DNA from: an uncultured Thermomonas sp.
GTDB taxonomy: Bacteria; Pseudomonadota; Gammaproteobacteria; Xanthomonadales; Xanthomonadaceae
Direction: 5' to 3'
DNA length: 7,021 nucleotides
Assembly (NCBI GenBank): GCA_946480065.1
Contig: CAMLJA010000101.1
Span: 1-7,021, forward strand
Position numbers and translations under genes: made by a program. Below, one piece after another: positions 1 to 5,170 of the stretch. Position 1 is the stretch's first letter. Each line of letters opens with the position of its first letter. The notes under the pieces are model-generated. The model did not search any database. It was given only the letters and a program-made list of their open reading frames with translations, and was not told where the DNA came from.

Positions 1-686
1 AGCACGTCCTGCAGCGCGATCACCTCGTCCGGGTCGGGCCCGGCGCCCGCGGCCCAGTTGGCGACGATCGCCAGGCAGGCGTAGTCCAGACCCAGCTCGC
101 GCGCCAGGCCGGCCTCGGGCATCCCGGTCATCCCCACCAGGTCGCAACCGTCGCGGCGCATCCGCGCGATCTCGGCCTTCGTCTCCAGCCGCGGCCCCTG
201 GGTGGCGCCGTAGCAGCCGCCGTCGACCAGCGCCACCCCGGCGCGCGCCGCGGCCGCGGCCAGCTCGCGCCGCAGCGCGGGCGTGTAGGGGTCGCCGAAG
301 TCCACGTGCAGCACCTCGCTGCCCGGTTCCTCGCAGAAGGTCGAGATCCGGCCCCAGGTGTAGTCGACCAGCTGGTCCGGGCAGGCCAGCACGCGCGGCC
401 CGAAGCGCCCGGTGATGCCGCCCACGGTGTTCAACGCCAGCACGCGGGTGGCGCCCAGCGCCTTCAGCGCGGCAAGGTTGGCGCGGTAGTTGATCCGGTG
501 CGGCGGCAGCGAGTGACCCTCGCCGTGGCGCGCCAGGAACGCCACCCGCCTGCCCGCGTAGGTGCCGACGCGCACCGGACCCGACGGCGCGCCGTACGGC
601 GTCACCGGCTGGTGGGTTTCGACGTCGGCCAGTTCGCCCAGCGCGTAGACGCCGGTGCCGCCGATGACGGCGAGTTCGATGGTCAT
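1..686 (-). CDS. mtnP: S-methyl-5'-thioinosine phosphorylase (MTAP/PNP family), 3' end cut by window edge
   Basis: A cytosolic nucleoside phosphorylase that probably splits S-methyl-5'-thioinosine with phosphate into hypoxanthine and 5-methylthioribose-1-phosphate, in salvage of the polyamine by-product methylthioadenosine. Seen: 228 complete codons and no stop. Family motifs in order are the phosphate-binding GGTGVY (residues 9-14), ARHG and HRINYRAN (52-55, 63-70), NTVGGI (86-91), YGATQGPRLET (159-169) and MTGMPEAGLAREL (186-198). The family is near 245-250 residues, so roughly 20 are missing. AIVANWAAG (206-214) has Asn210 where adenine-specific MTAPs carry Asp. Asn there is the 6-oxopurine choice of PNPs, hence thioinosine rather than thioadenosine (inference from family knowledge). 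The ATG at 686 was chosen because GGAGG lies 6 nt upstream; an in-frame ATG at 701 would put that sequence inside the gene. The symbol is shared with MTAP. Family is near certain, substrate likely. Confidence 0.92.
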   Translation of the reverse strand, partial: MTIELAVIGGTGVYALGELADVETHQPVTPYGAPSGPVRVGTYAGRRVAFLARHGEGHSLPPHRINYRANLAALKALGATRVLALNTVGGITGRFGPRVLACPDQLVDYTWGRISTFCEEPGSEVLHVDFGDPYTPALRRELAAAAARAGVALVDGGCYGATQGPRLETKAEIARMRRDGCDLVGMTGMPEAGLARELGLDYACLAIVANWAAGAGPDPDEVIALQDV

Positions 687-690
687 GTGC

Positions 691-697
691 TTCCTCC
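691..697 (-). promoter_or_regulatory. Ribosome binding site deciding the phosphorylase start
   Basis: On the minus strand this reads GGAGGAA, with 6 nt between GGAGG and the ATG at 686. It supports the start at 686 over the in-frame ATG at 701, which lies upstream of it. It is only 6 bp from the outer end of the 704-833 inverted repeat, so the repeat forms almost the whole leader. Confidence 0.75.
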
Positions 698-703
698 GCA
701 TGG

Positions 704-833
704 TCGCAGGTCCGCCCGGGCGCCGGCGGCGCCTCGACGGACTCTCGGCGACAGGGACGTCGCCGAGAAGCCTACATGGATGTATCCACGGCGTGTCCGG
801 CGAGGCGCCGCCGGCGCCCGGGCGGACCCGCGA
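704..833. repeat. 130-bp compound inverted repeat, REP/BIME- or MITE-like, between hpt and mtnP
   Basis: Arms 704-742 and 795-833 are reverse complements at 37 of 39 positions (mismatches 708/829 and 737/800), with a perfect 28-bp block at 709-736/801-828. The 52-bp core holds a second hairpin, a perfect 10-bp stem (743-752/759-768) with a 6-nt loop, then a 5-bp palindrome TACATGGATGTA (773-784). The arms contain smaller palindromes such as CGCCCGGGCG. RNA or single-stranded DNA would fold into a long stem topped by two hairpins. No reading frame is conserved and no convincing target-site duplication is seen (only GG at 702-703 and 834-835). The form suggests a non-autonomous dispersed repeat. 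I think similar core sequence occurs between genes in other Xanthomonadaceae, but this is memory, not a search. It fills most of the 160-bp gap and could also end hpt transcripts or affect mtnP translation. Confidence 0.85.
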
Positions 834-846
834 GGTGTTTTGTCCG

Positions 847-1404
847 CTAGTCGCCCAGCGCGTAAATCGCCGGCAGGTTGCGCCCCTGCTCGTGGTAGTC
901 CATCCCGTAGCCGAACACGTACGCGTCCGGCACCGCCACCCCCACGTGGTCGGCATGGATGCCGGGCACGCAGCGGTCGTGCGCCTTCAGCGCCAGCACC
1001 GCGATGCGCACCTCGGCCGCGCCCTGGTCCTCGCACCACTGCTTCACCGCCAGCAGGGTGTGGCCCTCGTCCAGGATGTCGTCGGCCAGCAGCACCTTGC
1101 GCCCGCGCATCGGCGTGGCCGGCCGGTGCAACCAGGCCAGTCCCGCGCCGGTGGTCTGGCCGCGGTAGCGGGTGGCGTGCAGGTAGTCGAACTGCAGGTC
1201 CAGGCCGCGTTCGCCCAGCGCGAACGCCAGCTGCCCGGCGAACGGCAGCCCGCCGTTCATCACCGTCAGGTACAGCGGCACCTCGCCCGGGGCGTAGGCG
1301 TCGCGGATCTCGCCGGCCATGCGGGCGATCGCCGCCTCCAGCGTCGCGCGGTCGTGGACGACCCGGGAGCGGGCCAGCACCTCGGCCAGGCCGGGCGCGC
1401 TCAT
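847..1404 (-). CDS. hpt: Hypoxanthine-guanine phosphoribosyltransferase
   Basis: A cytosolic purine-salvage enzyme that transfers the phosphoribosyl group of PRPP to hypoxanthine or guanine, giving IMP or GMP. Seen: 185 residues, a usual length. The PRPP-binding loop is VLLADDILDEGHT (104-116), with the DD pair at 108-109. The DEGHT ending, not the more common DTGxT, is what I recall from the Pseudomonas/Xanthomonas branch. Other matches are VMNGGLPFAGQL (48-59, pyrophosphate loop region), YLHATRYRGQTTG (74-86) and the C-terminal DHVGVAVPDAYVFGYGMDY (152-170), which contributes the base pocket. The ATG at 1404 overlaps the nagZ stop as ATGA, and only a weak G-rich stretch precedes it, so translation is probably coupled to nagZ. 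The downstream phosphorylase makes hypoxanthine, so the product of one is the substrate of the other. Guanine versus hypoxanthine preference cannot be read from the sequence. Confidence 0.93.
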   Translation of the reverse strand: MSAPGLAEVLARSRVVHDRATLEAAIARMAGEIRDAYAPGEVPLYLTVMNGGLPFAGQLAFALGERGLDLQFDYLHATRYRGQTTGAGLAWLHRPATPMRGRKVLLADDILDEGHTLLAVKQWCEDQGAAEVRIAVLALKAHDRCVPGIHADHVGVAVPDAYVFGYGMDYHEQGRNLPAIYALGD

Positions 1405-2468
1405 GCCGCGTACCCCGCGTCGTTGGCGCCCGAGGCGGCAGCCGCGTCGTGCGCGGCCACCGGCACGTCCGCCAGCGCCGATTGCGCGCGGGTCCGGCGC
1501 GCGTCGGCCAGCAGCGCATCCCAGCCCAGCGCGCCGCGGCCGATCAGGCCGGCCAGCGCGACGGTGTTGGAGCGACGGCCTTCCAGCGCCTGCAGCGCCT
1601 CCGGCACCAGGTCCGGATGGCAGACCGGGACCACGTCGCAGCCGGCGTCCAGGTGGGCCTCGATGCGCGCCTTCACCCCGCCCGCGCCGAACGCCGCGGC
1701 CATGCCGATGTCGTCCGCGAACACCACGCCGCGGAAGCCCAGCCCGCCATCGGCAGGCTCCCCGCGCAGGATCTCCTTGATCCAGCGCGGCGAATAGCCG
1801 GCCGGTTCCGGCGCGACCCGCGGATAGGTCACGTGGGCCATCATCACCGCGTCCGCGCCGGCGGCGATGCCGGCTTCGAACGGGACCAGGTCGAGCGCGC
1901 GCAGTTCCTCCAGCGTGCGGCCGTCCACCGCGGCCTCGTAATGCGTGTCCTCCGGCACCGACCCATGGCCCGGGAAATGCTTGAGCGTGGCGGCCATCCC
2001 GGCCTCGTGCATGCCTTCCACGTAGGCGCGCGCGAACGCGGCCACCACCTGCGGCTCCGGCGAGAACGCGCGGTTGCCGATCGCCCGGTTGCCGCGGCCC
2101 AGGTCCACCACCGGCGCGAAGCTCAGGTCCACGCCGGTGGCGCGCACCTCGCTGGCCATCAGCCAGGCGTGCTCGCGCGCCAGCGCCAGCGCGGCGGCCG
2201 GTTCGCGGCGGTACAGCGCGTCGAAGCCCTGCAGCGGCGGCAGCGCGCTGTAGCCCTCGCGGAAGCGCTGCACCCGCCCGCCTTCCTGGTCGACGCAGAC
2301 CAGCAGCGGGCGGGGCGCGGCGGCGCGCAGCGAGGCCGACAGCTCCGCCACCTGGGCGCGCGAGGCGAAGTTGCGGGCGAACAGGATCACGCCGGCGCAG
2401 GCGTCGTGCTGCAGCCAGTCGCGCTCCCGCGGGTCCAGCGTGTGTCCGGCGATGCCGATGATCAGCAT
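1401..2468 (-). CDS. nagZ: Beta-N-acetylhexosaminidase NagZ (GH3), murein recycling
   Basis: A cytosolic glycosidase that removes the non-reducing GlcNAc from 1,6-anhydro-MurNAc peptides brought in during peptidoglycan recycling. In many Gammaproteobacteria its product is the signal for AmpR-controlled beta-lactamase. Seen: 355 residues and no signal peptide. VDQEGGRVQR (59-68) is a substrate-binding segment, IGNRAFS (130-136) lies in the GlcNAc pocket, and KHFPGHGSVPEDTH (163-176) is the GH3 signature with the mobile Asp-His general acid pair (D174, H176; DTH rather than the common DSH). FADDIGM (250-256) carries the nucleophile Asp, probably D252. The family is near 340 residues; the excess is an Ala-rich tail from about 330 that runs into the overlap with hpt. 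The ATG at 2468 overlaps the end of the CYTH gene by 7 bp, with GGAGG 10 nt upstream. All catalytic features are intact. Confidence 0.96.
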   Translation of the reverse strand: MLIIGIAGHTLDPRERDWLQHDACAGVILFARNFASRAQVAELSASLRAAAPRPLLVCVDQEGGRVQRFREGYSALPPLQGFDALYRREPAAALALAREHAWLMASEVRATGVDLSFAPVVDLGRGNRAIGNRAFSPEPQVVAAFARAYVEGMHEAGMAATLKHFPGHGSVPEDTHYEAAVDGRTLEELRALDLVPFEAGIAAGADAVMMAHVTYPRVAPEPAGYSPRWIKEILRGEPADGGLGFRGVVFADDIGMAAAFGAGGVKARIEAHLDAGCDVVPVCHPDLVPEALQALEGRRSNTVALAGLIGRGALGWDALLADARRTRAQSALADVPVAAHDAAAASGANDAGYAA

Positions 2469-2995
2469 GTCGCGGGGTCCTCCAGGTCCAGGGCGAGGCG
2501 CTCGTCGTCCCGCCATTGCGAATAGGGGCGCGCGGCGAGCGCCAGATTGTAGTAGCGCCGGGCGTGGGTGGCCTCCGGGCCCAGCCACGCCGGGCGCGCG
2601 AAGGCTTCGTCCACGTCGTCCAGCTCGACCTCGGCCACCACCAGCCCGGCGTTGTCGCCCAGGAACTCGTCGACTTCCCACAGGTGGCCGGCGTGGTCCA
2701 CCAGGTGGCGGCGCTTCTCCACGATGCCGCCCACACACAGCGCCAGCAGCGCCCTGCCCTCGGCCAGCGGGATCAGGTAGTCGAACTCCTGCCGGCGCGG
2801 GCCGGCCTCGCGCGACTTGATGTTGAGCCGCGCCTGATCGCCCTCGATGCGCACCCGCACCGAGGCCTGCATGGCGCCGGATTCCACCATCGCCAGGTCG
2901 TTGAGGTAGCCCTGCGCCATCGGCACCACCGCGTGCGCGGCGGCGCGCCAGCCGTCGCCGCGCGGCAGGAACTTGCGTTCGATCTCGATGCCCAT
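2462..2995 (-). CDS. CYTH domain protein, probable short triphosphate tunnel metalloenzyme (inorganic triphosphatase)
   Basis: 177 residues, essentially one CYTH domain. The signature EIERK (4-8) is the ExExK metal/phosphate motif. Other charged residues expected to line the tunnel are VRVR (46-49), K60 in LNIKS, E70, EKRR (93-96), WEVDE (106-110), AEVEL (121-125) and ARRYYN (145-150). Length and order match the short bacterial CYTH proteins typified by the Nitrosomonas europaea tripolyphosphatase and the N-terminal half of E. coli YgiF, not the longer class IV adenylate cyclases or eukaryotic thiamine triphosphatase. The likely reaction is metal-dependent hydrolysis of tripolyphosphate or another triphosphate; the substrate is inferred. 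No signal peptide, so cytosolic. It begins 69 bp after rlmD, with only a weak GAGG about 10 nt before the ATG. Its last 7 bp overlap nagZ, suggesting co-translation. Confidence 0.88.
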   Translation of the reverse strand: MGIEIERKFLPRGDGWRAAAHAVVPMAQGYLNDLAMVESGAMQASVRVRIEGDQARLNIKSREAGPRRQEFDYLIPLAEGRALLALCVGGIVEKRRHLVDHAGHLWEVDEFLGDNAGLVVAEVELDDVDEAFARPAWLGPEATHARRYYNLALAARPYSQWRDDERLALDLEDPATC

Positions 2996-3027
2996 CCGAT
3001 GGAAGCCTCGTGTCTGGGGGAGCCAGG

Positions 3028-3041
3028 CGCGTCGCGACGCG
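3028..3041. repeat. Perfect 14-bp palindrome between rlmD and the CYTH gene
   Basis: CGCGTCGCGACGCG is its own reverse complement and lies in the 69-bp spacer between the rlmD stop and the CYTH start. It could be a protein-binding site or a small hairpin, but no promoter elements are recognisable around it and no T-run follows. Palindromes of C and G arise easily in DNA of this composition, so function is uncertain. Confidence 0.35.
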
Positions 3042-3064
3042 TTGCCGCGGCCTTGCGCCCCACG

Positions 3065-4450
3065 CTAGCCGCGGCGCGGCGGATCGAACACGGCGATCGA
3101 CTCGACGTGCGCGGTATGCGGGAACATGTCCATCACCCCGGCCTCGCGCAGGGTCCAGCCGGCTTCGTTGACCAGCCAGCCGGCGTCGCGCGCGAGCGAG
3201 CCCGGGTGGCAGCTGACGTAGACGATGCGCTTCAGGCCCTTCAGCGGCAGCTGCCTGAGCACCTCGATCGCGCCCGAGCGCGCCGGGTCCAGCAGCAGCT
3301 TGTCGTACGCGCTCCCGGAACCCGGGGCCTTCAACCACGGCTGCCCGGCCAGGTCCTGCGCCAGGTCCGCGGCGAAGAACTGCACGTGGCCCATGCCGTT
3401 GCGCTCGGCGTTGCCGCGCGCGCGCGCCACCAGCCCGGCATCGCCCTCCACCCCGATCACCGCGCCGTCGCCGGAGGCACGCGCCAGCGGCAGGGTGAAA
3501 TTGCCCAGGCCGCAGAAGAGGTCCAGCACGCGTTCGCCCGGCCGTACGTCCAGCAGCGCCAGCGCGCGGGCGATCATCGCCTCGTTGAGCCGCGCGTTGA
3601 CCTGGATGAAGTCCAGCGGGCGGAACTGCAGCTCGACGTCCCACTGCGGCAGGCGGAACGACAGCGCCACGTCGTCCACCAGCGGATGCACCGAGTCCAG
3701 CCCGCCCGGCTGCAGGAAGATCGCGAAGCCGTGCGCCTCGCCGAATGCGGCCAGCTTGGCCTTGTCGGCGTCCGAAAGCGGCTGCAGGTGGCGGACCACC
3801 AGCGCGGTGGCGGCATCGCCGGCGATGAACTCGATCTGCGGGATGTCGCGGCGCGCGTCCAGCCCGTCCACCAGCGCGCCCAGCGCGGCGACCTGCGTGC
3901 CCAGTTGCGGCACCACCACGTGGCATTCGGCGATGTCCGCGACGAAGCGCGGGTCCTGCTCGCGGAAGCCGACCAGGGTCTTGTCCTTCTTCTCCACCCG
4001 CCGCACCGAGAAGCGGCCCTTGCGCCGGTAGCCCCAGGCCTCGCCGCGCAGCGGCGGCAGCACGGACGCCGGCGCCACGTGGCCGATCCGCTGCAGGTTG
4101 TCCAGCAGCACCTGCTGCTTGTAGGCGATCTGGCGGTCCTCGGCCAGGTGCTGCAGCACGCAGCCGCCGCACACGCCGAAGTGCGGGCAGCGCGGCGCCA
4201 CCCGGTCCGCCGAGGCCTCCAGCACCTCCAGGGTGCGGGCCTCGTCGAAATGGCGCGAGCGCGCGGTCTGCTGCACGCGCACGGTCTCGCCCGGCAGCGC
4301 GCCGGCCACGAACACGGTCTTGCCGGCGTGGGCGTGGCCCTCCGGCCAGCGCGCCACGCCGCGGCCGTCGTGGCTCAGGTCGGCGATGGAAACGGTCTTG
4401 GGGGACTGGTCGAGGCGGGCCACGGCGAGGGGATCGGCGGATGGCCGCAC
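3065..4450 (-). CDS. rlmD: 23S rRNA (uracil(1939)-C(5))-methyltransferase RlmD
   Basis: A SAM-dependent methyltransferase that makes m5U1939 in 23S rRNA (also called RumA). Seen in 461 residues: an N-terminal TRAM RNA-binding domain (about 13-75, with LSHDGRGVAR) and the [4Fe-4S] cluster cysteines C88, C94 and C97 (C-x5-C-x2-C) plus C176. HGFAIFLQPGG and DFIQVNARLN lead into the Rossmann core. VLDLFCGLGNFTLPLA (308-323) binds SAM, LLLDPARSGA (385-394) follows, the nucleophile is C414 in VYVSCHPGS, and E450 in HVESIAVF is the expected base. All key residues are present. The start is ambiguous. GTG at 4450 gives the longest form, with no good ribosome binding site. A second in-frame GTG at 4423 would begin MARLDQSP, which looks more like xanthomonad homologues. 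Either keeps the whole domain. A terminator-like hairpin separates it from the upstream gene, so it probably starts its own transcript. Confidence 0.96.
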   Translation of the reverse strand: MRPSADPLAVARLDQSPKTVSIADLSHDGRGVARWPEGHAHAGKTVFVAGALPGETVRVQQTARSRHFDEARTLEVLEASADRVAPRCPHFGVCGGCVLQHLAEDRQIAYKQQVLLDNLQRIGHVAPASVLPPLRGEAWGYRRKGRFSVRRVEKKDKTLVGFREQDPRFVADIAECHVVVPQLGTQVAALGALVDGLDARRDIPQIEFIAGDAATALVVRHLQPLSDADKAKLAAFGEAHGFAIFLQPGGLDSVHPLVDDVALSFRLPQWDVELQFRPLDFIQVNARLNEAMIARALALLDVRPGERVLDLFCGLGNFTLPLARASGDGAVIGVEGDAGLVARARGNAERNGMGHVQFFAADLAQDLAGQPWLKAPGSGSAYDKLLLDPARSGAIEVLRQLPLKGLKRIVYVSCHPGSLARDAGWLVNEAGWTLREAGVMDMFPHTAHVESIAVFDPPRRG

Positions 4451-4471
4451 ATTGTCGCAGAACCCGGAACG

Positions 4472-4501
4472 CCGACGGCCCGCCGGGTGGCGGGCCGTCG
4501 G
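4472..4501 (-). terminator. Probable rho-independent-type hairpin after the DUF1318 gene
   Basis: Stem 4472-4484/4489-4501 is a perfect 13-bp inverted repeat closed by a 4-nt loop (4485-4488). It starts 22 bp after the DUF1318 stop codon and ends 21 bp before the longest rlmD start. Position and shape fit a transcription terminator. The following minus-strand sequence (GTTCCGGGTTCTG) has only scattered T, so termination may be partial. It is the only such structure in the 73-bp gap. Confidence 0.65.
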
Positions 4502-4523
4502 GGCTGCGCGGGGCGCGGTTGCC

Positions 4524-5147
4524 CTACTTCTGCTTCCAGCCGCCGCCGCTCTGGTACCACCAGCCCGGGCGCGCGCTGTCGATCCACTGGCGCGCGAACA
4601 CCTGGCGGATCTGCGCTTCCCATTCCGGATGCCCGTTGGCCACCGCCACCTCGCGGTACACCGCCTTGCGGTCGCGGTTGTCGTCGGCCACGGCCGCGTT
4701 CATCGCCACCCGGTCCTTGAGCTCCAGCTTGCCGGCGTCGCGCACCGTGACCAGCCCGTCGCTGGTGAAGCCCAGCGCACCGCTGTCGAAGCCCCTGCGC
4801 AGGGTCGCGTTGAAGCGCGCCTCCATCCGCGCCTGGATGGCCTGGATGGCGGGGGTCTTGATGGTGATGTCGGGCGCGGACTGGGCGCGGGCGCTGCCGA
4901 TGCCCACCAGCACCAGCGGGTCGAAGCCCGACAGGTCGGAGCGCAGCCGCTGGCCCAGCGCGGCCATGCCGCCGCCCGACGGCGCCGTGCCGTCCTTCAG
5001 CTCCACCTTGTCGGCCTCGTCGATCACCTTCTCGACGAACTCGCGCGCCGCTTCCTTGGCCTCGGCCGCGGGGAAGTACACGTTGATGGTCACGCAGGCG
5101 GTGAGCAGCAACGCCCCCGCGACCGGTACCCCGAACCACTGCTTCAT
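4524..5147 (-). CDS. DUF1318 (YdbL-like) family lipoprotein
   Basis: 207 residues. The N-terminus is a lipoprotein signal: MKQW, a hydrophobic stretch (5-17) and lipobox LTAC with lipidated C18. The residue after Cys is Val, so outer-membrane sorting is expected. VTINVYFPAAEAKEAAREF (19-37) follows, then a low-complexity Gly/Ser-rich linker (about 52-62). The DUF1318 domain runs from about 90 to the end, closing in Trp-rich RPGWWYQSGGGWKQK. The gene starts 23 bp after the YdbH-like gene, with GAGGAG 7 nt before the ATG, so the two should form one operon. In E. coli, YdbL is a periplasmic helper of the YdbH-YnbE intermembrane lipid bridge, and the small lipoprotein YnbE is encoded between them. 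Here no ynbE fits in the gap, and the YdbL-like protein is itself a lipoprotein. The function is inferred from this context; the domain and lipobox are direct readings. Confidence 0.85.
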   Translation of the reverse strand: MKQWFGVPVAGALLLTACVTINVYFPAAEAKEAAREFVEKVIDEADKVELKDGTAPSGGGMAALGQRLRSDLSGFDPLVLVGIGSARAQSAPDITIKTPAIQAIQARMEARFNATLRRGFDSGALGFTSDGLVTVRDAGKLELKDRVAMNAAVADDNRDRKAVYREVAVANGHPEWEAQIRQVFARQWIDSARPGWWYQSGGGWKQK

Positions 5148-5154
5148 CGTCGCT

Positions 5155-5160
5155 CTCCTC
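5155..5160 (-). promoter_or_regulatory. Ribosome binding site of the DUF1318 gene
   Basis: GAGGAG on the minus strand, 7 nt before the ATG at 5147. It lies within the 23-bp spacer after the YdbH-like gene, confirms the chosen start and leaves no room for another gene there. Confidence 0.7.
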
Positions 5161-5170
5161 GGCTCGCGCC

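Noticed and set aside
743..768. Classic rho-independent terminator for hpt at the inner hairpin
   Set aside because: The perfect 10-bp stem is not followed by a T-run on either strand and is embedded in the larger repeat, so it was not called separately as a terminator.
704..833. Tn3-type or other named insertion sequence remnant
   Set aside because: Although the arms are 39 bp, I see no GGGG-type terminal sequence, no 5-bp target duplication and no transposase fragment.
687..846. Small protein gene or CRISPR-like array in the hpt-mtnP gap
   Set aside because: The repeat has two inverted arms, not several direct repeats with spacers, and the frames crossing it are shared with shadow frames and lack start signals.
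306..2525. Long plus-strand open frame of 739 codons, with others at 655-1797, 2516-4720 and 4233-5381
   Set aside because: They lie antisense to genes with clear family motifs. Their translations are rich in Arg, Ala, Pro and His with no recognisable domain, as expected where high third-position GC removes stop codons.
1401..4172. A 923-codon minus-strand frame that appears to fuse rlmD and CYTH sequence with NagZ
   Set aside because: Only the last 355 residues (from 2468) are NagZ. The upstream part is out of phase with the real rlmD and CYTH genes and is a shadow.
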